NCBI GenBank assembly: GCA_947497265.1 | Contig: CANMFP010000012.1 | Location: 1 to 64,000 of the forward strand | DNA length: 64,000 nucleotides | Source of the DNA: an uncultured Isoptericola sp. | Lineage (GTDB): Bacteria > Actinomycetota > Actinomycetes > Actinomycetales > Cellulomonadaceae | Direction: 5' to 3' | Part shown: piece after piece, positions 18,166 through 25,344 of the stretch | Layout of the letters: every line of letters begins with the position of its first letter | How positions within the stretch are numbered: the first letter of the stretch is position 1 | Translations under genes and position numbers: made by a program | Notes under the pieces: model-generated | The model's database searches: none | What the model saw: the letters and a program-made list of their open reading frames with translations, nothing else | Told to the model about the DNA's origin: nothing

Positions 18166-19341
18166 TCAGCCCGCGGCCCGGCGCCGCGCCAGGATCTGCT
18201 CCAGCGGCAGCCCGAGCGTCTCGGTCCGCGGGCGCGGCTCCTCCGTGGTCAGCGAGGCGTCGTGCGCGTCACGCGCCGCACCGGCCGGGGCTGTCGGGGC
18301 GGATGCCGCCGACGCCGCCGAGGCAGCGACCGGAGCGCTCTCGCGCACCGGCTCGGATGGCTCGACGCGCGTCTCGTGCGTCGGCACGGTCGTGGCCTGC
18401 TCGCGACGCGGCGCGGCGGGCTTGGTCACGTACGTGGGCAGCGGGACGGGCACCGGCTCCCAGGGCTCGCCGCCGACCGGCTCGGGGCGTGCCGTGCGGG
18501 GCGCCACCGGCACACGCTCCGAGTCGTCGGCCTCGCTCGCGCCGTCGCCGGAGTGCCGCACGCTCGCGGAGGCCGTCGGCTCCCGCGACGTCGTCCGGCG
18601 TCCGGCCGGGGTGCCGATGTCCTCCGCGGAGCGGTCCGGCGCGGTCTGGGGCCGCGCCGCGGGCTGCACGCGCGGGATCATCCGCGTGCTGGTGTCCGAG
18701 GGGTGCACCGCGCGGCCCGTGACCCGTGCGCGGTTGCGCGGGGCGTACGGACCACCGTGCGCGAGGGTCCGCTGCTGCGTCGCGCGCTGCTGCTCCGCCC
18801 GCCGCTCGGCACGCCACCGCGCGTCCGAGCGCCGCGCCGCGAGCACGGCGACCCGGCCGAGCAGGAGGACGAGGGCGAGCGCCACCGAGGGCACCACCGC
18901 GCCCCACCACGGCAGGTGACCGAGCCCGACGGCGGTCCACGCGCCGGCGGTGGCGAGCACGAACCCCAGCGTCACCACCAGGCGTCGGCGCGCGCGTGCC
19001 GCCCGCCGCTCCAGCACGGCCAGCCGCTGGGTCCGCACCCGCGGCGTGGCGCCCGACGGCAGCCCGGCGGTCCGTGCGCCCACGAGCGGCACGCCGCCGG
19101 TCACCGGCGCGAGCTCGTCACGGTCCATTCGCATCGCACGCTCCTTCCGTCGTCGTTCCGGCCGAGACCGGCCCGCGACGTCTCCGTCCGCCACGGCCAG
19201 GACGCGCAGCCCGCCGGAGAACCGGTCGTCGATCTGCGCGTCGGCGAGCTGCTGACGGTGACGCAACCGCTGCGGGACCCAGAAGCCCAGCCACAGCACG
19301 AACAGCGCGAGGGCTGCGAGTCCTGCCGGCGACGTCTCCAC
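18166..19341 (-). CDS. sepX: SepX/GlpR divisome-associated membrane protein
   Basis: This 391-residue protein has a short N-terminal membrane helix (LAALALFVLWLGFWVPQRL) followed by RHRQQLADAQIDDRFSGGLRVLA. That order and wording match the start of SepX of Streptomyces and GlpR of Corynebacterium. A pair of hydrophobic segments lies near residues 120-165. The long C-terminal half is Pro/Ala/Glu-rich and disordered. SepX interacts with division proteins, and GlpR is the membrane receptor of the gephyrin-like protein Glp (published for those genera). The nearby GNAT and 5-formyl-THF cyclo-ligase genes reproduce the usual neighbourhood, but moeA/glp and galU are not here. Confidence 0.8.
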   Translation of the reverse strand: METSPAGLAALALFVLWLGFWVPQRLRHRQQLADAQIDDRFSGGLRVLAVADGDVAGRSRPERRRKERAMRMDRDELAPVTGGVPLVGARTAGLPSGATPRVRTQRLAVLERRAARARRRLVVTLGFVLATAGAWTAVGLGHLPWWGAVVPSVALALVLLLGRVAVLAARRSDARWRAERRAEQQRATQQRTLAHGGPYAPRNRARVTGRAVHPSDTSTRMIPRVQPAARPQTAPDRSAEDIGTPAGRRTTSREPTASASVRHSGDGASEADDSERVPVAPRTARPEPVGGEPWEPVPVPLPTYVTKPAAPRREQATTVPTHETRVEPSEPVRESAPVAASAASAASAPTAPAGAARDAHDASLTTEEPRPRTETLGLPLEQILARRRAAG

Positions 19342-19411
19342 ACGCCGACGTTAGGCGAGGCGGGGCGAGCCGTGCCGCACCGACGGGCGGCGTGTCCGCG
19401 ACCTGACCCGT

Positions 19412-20047
19412 TCAGGCGCCGTCGCGCGCCTGCTGCCACCGCGCCAGGAGACCGCCGGGAACCTCCTCGGTCGTGAGCGCGAAGGTCCGGTGGTCGCGCC
19501 AGTCTCCCTGGATGTGCAGGTAACGCTCCCGCACTCCCTCGTCCCGGAACCCGAGCTTCTCCACGACGCGCAGGCTCGCCGCGTTCTCCGGGCGGATGTT
19601 GATCTCGACGCGGTGCAGACCCAGCACCAGGAAGCAGTAGTCGGTCGCCATCGCCACCGAGGTCGGGATGATGCCGCGGCCCGCATACTCGCGCGCCACC
19701 CAGTACCCGATGCTCGCCGAGCACAGGGAGCCGTACTGGATGGAGGACACGGTGAGCTGGCCGACCAGCGCACCGTCCAGCTCGACCACGAACGGCAGGG
19801 TGGTGCCCGCCCGGGCCTGCGCGCTCAGTGCGCGCACGTAGTCGCCGAACGACGTCGCCTCGGGCCGTTCCCCCGGCGAGGTGGCCTCCCAGGCCCGGAG
19901 CCACGACGCGTTGAGCTGACGCAGCCGCATCCACTCGCCGCCGTCGCGGCGTCGCAGGGGCCGCAGCACCACGGCGCCCGACGGCGTGTCCTCACGGAGC
20001 GTGACCGGCCAGGGCCTGGTCACCGCCCACCTCTTCGCATCGTTCAT
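19412..20047 (-). CDS. GNAT acetyltransferase, RimJ-like
   Basis: This 211-residue acetyltransferase uses the ATG at 20047, seven bases after GAGGGA. An ATG 18 bp upstream is an alternative. The GNAT acetyl-CoA loop is seen in GYWVAREYAGRGIIPTSVAMA, followed by the RimJ/RimL-type HRVEINIRPENAASLRVVEKLGF. The family acetylates ribosomal protein N-termini or small molecules. The position between sepX and the folate gene matches the actinobacterial rimJ neighbourhood. It is divergent from the cyclo-ligase gene, with a spacing of 69 bp. Confidence 0.88.
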   Translation of the reverse strand: MNDAKRWAVTRPWPVTLREDTPSGAVVLRPLRRRDGGEWMRLRQLNASWLRAWEATSPGERPEATSFGDYVRALSAQARAGTTLPFVVELDGALVGQLTVSSIQYGSLCSASIGYWVAREYAGRGIIPTSVAMATDYCFLVLGLHRVEINIRPENAASLRVVEKLGFRDEGVRERYLHIQGDWRDHRTFALTTEEVPGGLLARWQQARDGA

Positions 20048-20116
20048 CCCGGTTCCCTCGTCCACCTACCCGGCGCGCCGGGTCCCCGTGGCACCGGACC
20101 CTGCCACAATAAGGAC

Positions 20117-20773
20117 ATGCACGGCGACCTCAAGGCCTCGACAGCGCATCAGCCGTACCCGGTCGTCGCGGGGATGGAACCCGAAGATGCCAAGGACGAG
20201 CTGCGGCGCGCGATCCGCCACCACCGCTCGGAACGCTCTCAACGGCTGCGTGACCAGGCGGCGAAGGCGCTCGCCGAGGTCGTCGCCGACGTCCCCGCCG
20301 TGCAGGAGGCGTCCGTCGTCGTCGCCTACTCCCCCCGTCCCACGGAGCCCTCCACCCTGCCGCTGCTGGAGCGCCTCGCCGCGCGCGGCGCACGGGTGCT
20401 GCTCCCGGTGCTCGGCGCGGGCCTCGCCCGCGACTGGGCGGACTACACCGGTCCGGACGACCTCCGCGAACGGGCCCCGGGCCGGCCGCCGGAGCCGGGC
20501 GGGCCCAGTCTCGGCGCGGAGGCCATCACGCAGGCCGACGTCGTCATCGCCCCCGCGCTGGCCGTCGACACGAGCGGCACCCGGCTCGGGCAGGGCGGCG
20601 GCTGGTACGACCGCGTGCTGAAGCAGGTGCGTCCTGGTGTGCGGTCCATCGCGCTGGTCTTCCCGGAGGAGCTCTACGACGCTGCCGAGCGACCGCTGCC
20701 GGTCCTGGAGCACGACGTGGCCGTGCACGCCGTCGCGACCCCGGACGGCTGGCTGCCGCTCCCGGCGGCGTAG
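20117..20773 (+). CDS. 5-formyltetrahydrofolate cyclo-ligase
   Basis: This enzyme converts 5-formyl-THF to 5,10-methenyl-THF with ATP. The family motifs are present: VVAYSPRPTEPSTLPLLE in the N-terminal half and the nucleotide motif GTRLGQGGGWYDRVL near residue 160. The ATG at 20117 stands right behind AATAAGGAC with no room for a ribosome site, so translation may be leaderless. ATG 20174 (MEPEDAKDELRR) is the alternative and would still include the whole domain. The last codons form half of a terminator hairpin. Confidence 0.88.
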   Translation: MHGDLKASTAHQPYPVVAGMEPEDAKDELRRAIRHHRSERSQRLRDQAAKALAEVVADVPAVQEASVVVAYSPRPTEPSTLPLLERLAARGARVLLPVLGAGLARDWADYTGPDDLRERAPGRPPEPGGPSLGAEAITQADVVIAPALAVDTSGTRLGQGGGWYDRVLKQVRPGVRSIALVFPEELYDAAERPLPVLEHDVAVHAVATPDGWLPLPAA

Positions 20774-20789
20774 TCACCGGGAGCGGCAG
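20753..20789. terminator. Bidirectional terminator overlapping a stop codon
   Basis: A perfect 13-bp stem, CTGCCGCTCCCGG with CCGGGAGCGGCAG, has an 11-base loop that contains the stop codon of the cyclo-ligase. The other arm reaches to within five bp of the stop of the convergent acylase gene. It can serve both genes. Confidence 0.75.
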
Positions 20790-20793
20790 GACC

Positions 20794-23454
20794 TCAGGGC
20801 ACGAGGGTCGCGGTGTCCTTCGCCGCCTCCTCGACGGCTGCGCGGCTGAACGGCCACGGGAACGTCTCGCCGTCGGCCCACGCCGAGAGCTGGTCGGTGT
20901 AGTGGGACGACGCCGGGTGGCCTGACGTGCCGGTCACCGTCACCCACGTCGAGGCGTCCAGGTCGCCCAGGTCCACGACCATCCGCATGGACGGGCCGGT
21001 GGTCACCCGGAAGCTGCCCGTCGAGGCGTCCCACGCGGTGGCGTTGACGATCGAGCTGCCGCCGGCCATCTCGACCGGTCGCGGGTTGACGTAGTCGCGC
21101 ACCAGGGCGGGCACCGACTCCCCGCCGATCACCGGGTGCTCCAGCGCCAGCGTGTGCAGCGCGCCCCACCGCCAGTCCGTCGCGTCCTTGGACAGCTCGA
21201 CGGTGAGGTCGCCCCGCGCGGTCACCAGCGCCTGGGTGAGGGCCTCGTCGCGGGTCTCGACCACGTTGACGGTCGAGCGGTCGTCCCAGAACGGGTGCTC
21301 CGGCCGCTCGAGCATGTCGCGCACCACGACGAGCCACCGCGACCCGCCGGTCGGCCGCATGCCCTCCGGGACGTCGTCCCAGAAGGTGCTGCGCAGCAGG
21401 TTGCGCCACACCGCGTTGAAGTAGGCGGCGGCCGCCGAGTCCGTCTCCGTCGTGTAGTCCCAGCCGGCGAGCAGCTGCTGGCCGTCCGCGTCGTACGGGT
21501 CGTCGATCTCGACGTCGAGCAGGGCGGGCACCAGCGCTGCGGCGAACGGCGACCAGTCGTCGTTCTGCAGGTTGTTCATGTCCTCGACCGAGAAAGGCCG
21601 CCCGGCCGCGACCTGCTGCGTGATCAGCTCGCGGATGCGCTCGGAGCGGAAGCCGTGGTCCCAGTCCTTCGACAGGTCCGGTCCGACGCCGTGGGGCAGC
21701 ACCGCCTGGTTGGCCGCGACGATGAACCCCTCCTCGGGATCCAGCGACCGCGGCATCTCCTCCGCGTCGACCCAGCCGCGCCAGTCGTACCGGGGGTCCC
21801 AGCCGGGTCGCGGCCAGGTGCCGTCGGCCGGCACCGGTCCGGAGACCCGCTTCCGCTCCGGGATGCGGCCCGGCGCCTGGTAGCCGATGTGCCCGTCGGT
21901 CGTGGCGAACACGATGTTCTGGGCGGGCACGTCGAACATCGCGGCCGCCTCCTGGACGTCCTCGGCGTCGGCCGCGGCGGCCATCGCGAAGATGGCGTCC
22001 GCCGTCCGGCCCGGCTCGAGGGCGGTCCAGGCCAGCGAGACCGCGTACTCGCCGAAGTCGGTGCCCACCTCGGTCGGGGAGCCGACGACGGCGCCCACGT
22101 CGAGCACCGAGGACACCACCGGACCGTGGTCGGTCGAGCGCACCTCCAGCTCGACCGGGTCCGCTCCCGCGACACGGATCGTCTCGGTGCGCGACTCCAT
22201 GGGCACCCATTCCTCGGCGTCCGCGTCGCGCAGCCACGTGTCGTCGCGCACGCGTTCGACGAAGAAGTCCGTCACGTCGGCGCCCATGTTCGTCAGTCCC
22301 CAGGCGAGCTCGGCGTTGTGCCCGATGATCACGCCCGGGAATCCCGCGAACGAGAACCCGGACACGTCGAACGGGCAGTCCGCCGAGACCTGCTCGCAGT
22401 GCAGGCCCACCTGGGACCACAGGCTCGGCACGTCCAGCGCGAGGTGCGGGTCGTTGGCGAGGATCGGCAAGCCGGAGGCGGTGAGGTCACCGGAGACCAC
22501 CCAGGAGTTCGACCCGGCGCCGTCGCCGGTACCGACGAGGACGGGTACGGCGTCGAGCGCCGCGGCGGCCGACGAGACGGCGCCGCCGAGCGCGTCGCCG
22601 CGCCAGGCGACGTCCGCCGGCGCGGTGCGCGAGCCCTTGCGCCCGTCGTCCTCGACGAGGTCGCTCTCCGCCAGGATCGGGGTGTTACCGCCCTCGACGA
22701 AGCTCGGGAAGAGCTCGTCCACGAGCTCGACGTCCTCCAGCGCGCCGTACGCGAGCGCCCGGTCGAGCTCGTCGTCGTAGTTGCCGCGCAGGTCCCAGGC
22801 CATCGCCTTGAGCCAGGCGAGGGAGTCGACCGGGTCCCAGGGCGCGGGTGTCGCGACGTCGACCGTGGCACCGAGCACGGTGTACTCGAGGGCGATCTCG
22901 TCCGTGCTGCGGTCGGCGAGGTAGGCGTTGACGCCCTGCGCGTACGCCTGCAGGTAGCCGCGCGACTCCGGGGAGATGAGGTTCCACTCCTCCTCGGCCA
23001 CCTCGCGCCAGCCGAAGGTGCGGATGACCTTGTCCGCGTCGATCGCGGTGGGGACGTCGCCGACGAGCTCGGCGAGCCGCCCCGACGTCACGTGCCGGCG
23101 GTAGTCCATCTCGAAGAACCGGTCCTGGGCGTGCAGGTACCCCTGCGCGGCGAAGAGGTCCTCCGCGGTCGATGCGTACACCTGCGGCACGCCCTGCTCG
23201 TCGCGGTGCACCGTGACCTCGCCGGCGAGCCCGGGCACGTTCTGCGTCCCGGAGGTCTCCGGCAGCGGCTTGCGGACCGTGACGACGGTGAAGGTCACGG
23301 TCGCGACGAGGGCGAGCGCCACGACCACCGCGATCCCCACCACTCCTCGCCGCAGGCGGGAGCGGGGCCCGGGGACGGGCTCTTCCTCGCCTGCGTCCTC
23401 GGGCGGTCGGGTCTCGTCGGGTTCGTTCGCTGAGGGGAGGTCGCTCGCTGACAC
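20794..23454 (-). CDS. Penicillin-acylase family Ntn hydrolase
   Basis: This 886-residue protein is made as one chain. A charged N-terminus and one membrane helix (about residues 36-60, VVGIAVVVALALVATVTFTVV) form a signal anchor. The A-chain region contains VHRDEQGVPQVYA and AQGYLHAQDRFFEMDYRRH. The autocatalytic cut should fall before Ser315 in GTGDGAGSNSWVVSG, making that Ser the N-terminal nucleophile of the B chain. The Asn of the oxyanion site lies in GLTNMGAD. Relatives cleave penicillins or quorum-sensing acyl-homoserine lactones. The substrate here is unknown. Confidence 0.9.
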   Translation of the reverse strand: MSASDLPSANEPDETRPPEDAGEEEPVPGPRSRLRRGVVGIAVVVALALVATVTFTVVTVRKPLPETSGTQNVPGLAGEVTVHRDEQGVPQVYASTAEDLFAAQGYLHAQDRFFEMDYRRHVTSGRLAELVGDVPTAIDADKVIRTFGWREVAEEEWNLISPESRGYLQAYAQGVNAYLADRSTDEIALEYTVLGATVDVATPAPWDPVDSLAWLKAMAWDLRGNYDDELDRALAYGALEDVELVDELFPSFVEGGNTPILAESDLVEDDGRKGSRTAPADVAWRGDALGGAVSSAAAALDAVPVLVGTGDGAGSNSWVVSGDLTASGLPILANDPHLALDVPSLWSQVGLHCEQVSADCPFDVSGFSFAGFPGVIIGHNAELAWGLTNMGADVTDFFVERVRDDTWLRDADAEEWVPMESRTETIRVAGADPVELEVRSTDHGPVVSSVLDVGAVVGSPTEVGTDFGEYAVSLAWTALEPGRTADAIFAMAAAADAEDVQEAAAMFDVPAQNIVFATTDGHIGYQAPGRIPERKRVSGPVPADGTWPRPGWDPRYDWRGWVDAEEMPRSLDPEEGFIVAANQAVLPHGVGPDLSKDWDHGFRSERIRELITQQVAAGRPFSVEDMNNLQNDDWSPFAAALVPALLDVEIDDPYDADGQQLLAGWDYTTETDSAAAAYFNAVWRNLLRSTFWDDVPEGMRPTGGSRWLVVVRDMLERPEHPFWDDRSTVNVVETRDEALTQALVTARGDLTVELSKDATDWRWGALHTLALEHPVIGGESVPALVRDYVNPRPVEMAGGSSIVNATAWDASTGSFRVTTGPSMRMVVDLGDLDASTWVTVTGTSGHPASSHYTDQLSAWADGETFPWPFSRAAVEEAAKDTATLVP

Positions 23455-23476
23455 GCAGGCGAGACTACCGTCCGCG

Positions 23477-23508
23477 TATGATTGGCACTCGCATCATCTG
23501 AGTGCCAG
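23477..23508 (+). promoter_or_regulatory. CIRCE (HrcA operator) and -10 box upstream of ruc
   Basis: TTGGCACTC, nine bases, then GAGTGCCAG form a CIRCE element at 23482-23508 (consensus TTAGCACTC-N9-GAGTGCTAA). It begins at the last base of a good -10 box TATGAT at 23477-23482, so HrcA bound here would cover the transcription start. The gene 17 bp downstream is the ruc homologue. Confidence 0.88.
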
Positions 23509-23525
23509 CCCGACGAGGAGAACCC

Positions 23526-23885
23526 GTGCCCACCTACGCCTACCGGTGCGCCGACTGCGGCCACGCCTTCGACATCCACCAGGCGTTCACCGACGACTCG
23601 CTGACGGTCTGCCCGGAGTGCTCCGGGCGGCTGCGCAAGCAGTACGGCTCGGTGGGCGTGACCTTCAAGGGTTCCGGCTTCTACCGGACCGACTCGCGCA
23701 ACGGGTCGAAGAGCTCGGGCGGCTCGTCGTCCGGCGACTCCGGCTCGTCCGGCACGAAGTCCGGCGGCTCCGACAAGGGCTCGTCGAGCTCGAGCTCTTC
23801 GGGCTCCGGCTCGTCGGGGTCCTCGGGCTCGTCGGGTTCTTCGGGGTCGGGCTCCTCGGGCGCGTCCAAGGCCGCCTCCGCCTGA
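23526..23885 (+). CDS. ruc: FmdB-type zinc ribbon protein, Ruc-like redox chaperone
   Basis: This 119-residue protein starts at a GTG nine bases after GAGGAG. Residues 1-45 form a zinc ribbon (PTYAYRCADCG ... CPECSGRLRK), with two CxxC pairs. The remaining two thirds is a low-complexity Ser/Gly tail and surely disordered. Mycobacterium tuberculosis Rv0991c (Ruc) has the same layout, is repressed by HrcA and acts as a redox-controlled chaperone when its zinc is released. The CIRCE upstream supports this identity. The tail here is Ser/Gly-rich, so residue-level conservation should not be expected. Confidence 0.82.
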   Translation: MPTYAYRCADCGHAFDIHQAFTDDSLTVCPECSGRLRKQYGSVGVTFKGSGFYRTDSRNGSKSSGGSSSGDSGSSGTKSGGSDKGSSSSSSSGSGSSGSSGSSGSSGSGSSGASKAASA

Positions 23886-23978
23886 CGCGGGCACCCGAGG
23901 CCACCCCCAGGTGGAGGCGGTCCACCGGCGCACGACGGCGACCGCACCGGCCGCGCCGCGCGCCCTAGCGTGCCCGGC

Positions 23979-24629
23979 ATGGAGCCCTCCACCACGTCCC
24001 GCCTGACCCGCCACGCGCGGACGGTCGCCTGGCGCAGCCGGTTCGTCGTCGCCGCCCTGTGCTGCGGCCTGGCCGCCGGCGTGACCGTCCACGCGATGCG
24101 GCCCGAGCCCCCGGCCACCCGCGAGGTGGTCGTCGCCGCCCGCGCGCTGCCGGCGGGCACCACCCTGCGCGCGGGCGACCTCACCACGCTGACGGTGGCG
24201 GCCGAGCTCGCGCCGGACGGGCTGCTGACCGACCCGGCCGACGCCGTCGGCCGCTCCCCTGCCGTCACCCTCGCCGCGGGCGTCCCGGTGCACGCCGACC
24301 TGGTCGCCGGGGGCGGGATGGCCGAGCGGGCGCCCGACGGCACCGTCGTCGTCGGCGTCCGGCTCACCGAGGCCACGTGGCTGCGCCCCGGCGACCGCGT
24401 CGACCTGCTCTCCACCGACGACGACGCCGACCGCCTCGCCCGGCGTGCGCTCGTCCTGCCAGGGCTCCCGGCCGACGACGGCGCGGCCAGCACGGGCGGT
24501 CTGCTCGGCTCGGCCGCACCCGCCGGCCAGGACTCCGCCGTGACCCTCGTGGCCGTCGACCCGGACGAGGCCGCCGACGTCTCCGCTGGCGCGACGTGGG
24601 GCACGATCGCCGCCGTGCTCGTACCCTGA
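23979..24629 (+). CDS. SAF-domain protein, CpaB/RcpC-like
   Basis: This 216-residue protein has an N-terminal membrane helix (RFVVAALCCGLAAGVTVHAM). An SAF domain (REVVVAARALPAGTTLRAGDL) and a RcpC/CpaB-like C-terminal half (WLRPGDRVDLLSTDDDADRLARRALVLP) follow. In pilus systems such proteins sit in the envelope, but no pilus genes are present. In actinobacteria the gene commonly stands between the FmdB-like gene and mscL, as here. The ATG at 23979 is chosen; a GTG at 23970 is nine bp upstream. Function unproven. Confidence 0.75.
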   Translation: MEPSTTSRLTRHARTVAWRSRFVVAALCCGLAAGVTVHAMRPEPPATREVVVAARALPAGTTLRAGDLTTLTVAAELAPDGLLTDPADAVGRSPAVTLAAGVPVHADLVAGGGMAERAPDGTVVVGVRLTEATWLRPGDRVDLLSTDDDADRLARRALVLPGLPADDGAASTGGLLGSAAPAGQDSAVTLVAVDPDEAADVSAGATWGTIAAVLVP

Positions 24630-24676
24630 GACGCGGCAGGGGCGACACGCGCTCCCCTTCTCGAGAGGACGGGAAC

Positions 24677-25072
24677 ATGCTGGCTGGTTTCAAGACGTTC
24701 ATCATGCGGGGCAACGTGGTCGACCTCGCCGTCGGCATCGTCATCGGTGGCGCGTTCGCCCTGGTGATCACCGGGCTGATGGACGGGATCCTCAACCCGC
24801 TCATCGCGGCGATCTTCGGCCAGCCGGACATCTCCGGGGTCGGGACCTTCGAGCTCAACGGAGCGGTGTTCAGCATCGGCCTCTTCCTGCAGGCGGTGCT
24901 GAACTTCCTCATCGTGGCGGCGGCCCTGTACTTCTTCGTCGTGCTGCCGATGAACACCTACGCCGAGCGTCGCCGCCGGGTCGACGACGAGGTCGCCGAG
25001 GAGCCCGAGGCGGACCTCGCTCTGCTCACCGAGATCCGCGACCTGCTCGCCGAGCAGGCCCGCCGGCCCTGA
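24677..25072 (+). CDS. mscL: Large-conductance mechanosensitive channel MscL
   Basis: This 131-residue channel starts at ATG 24677 after GAGAGGACGGGAAC. The N-terminal amphipathic helix is MLAGFKTFIMRGNVVDLAVG. TM1 is VIGGAFALVITGLMDGILNP, the periplasmic loop contains a GxFxLNGAVFS-type motif, and TM2 is LNFLIVAAALYFFVVLPMN. A cytoplasmic bundle with TEIRDLLAEQ closes the protein. It releases solutes upon sudden osmotic downshift. Length and motifs are canonical. Confidence 0.96.
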   Translation: MLAGFKTFIMRGNVVDLAVGIVIGGAFALVITGLMDGILNPLIAAIFGQPDISGVGTFELNGAVFSIGLFLQAVLNFLIVAAALYFFVVLPMNTYAERRRRVDDEVAEEPEADLALLTEIRDLLAEQARRP

Positions 25073-25110
25073 CACCGCCCGCCCGGTCCGGGTCGGCCCG
25101 CCGGGGCGCG

Positions 25111-25344
25111 TCACCAGTGCGGTGGCACGTCCCGGCGCAGGCGGTCGTCGTTGGACTCGTGGCCGCCCTCGTCGTCGGCGGTGACGCCCCAGACGGTCTC
25201 GCGCTCGGCGCCCCGCCGCACCGCACGCCGCGGACCGCGTCGGCGGGCAGCAGGTGCACCCGGCCGGTCAGGCTCCGCGGGGCTCACGGCGTCCCCGGGG
25301 TCGGGTGTGCCGGTGGTGTTCGCGGACTCGTCGGAGGACTTCAC
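25111..25344 (-). CDS. Small hypothetical protein in operon with the helicase-like gene
   Basis: This 77-residue polar protein has no recognised domain. Its GTG start overlaps the stop of the upstream helicase-like gene (GTGA), which supports it being translated. The sequence is Pro/Arg/Asp-rich and ends ERETVWGVTADDEGGHESNDDRLRRDVPPHW. The second half looks more conserved than the first, but no function can be named. Confidence 0.55.
   Translation of the reverse strand: MKSSDESANTTGTPDPGDAVSPAEPDRPGAPAARRRGPRRAVRRGAERETVWGVTADDEGGHESNDDRLRRDVPPHW

Noticed and set aside
20794..23433. Long plus- and minus-strand frames opposite or out of frame with the acylase gene
   Set aside because: The acylase frame on the minus strand has all family motifs; the others are low-complexity shadows caused by high GC.
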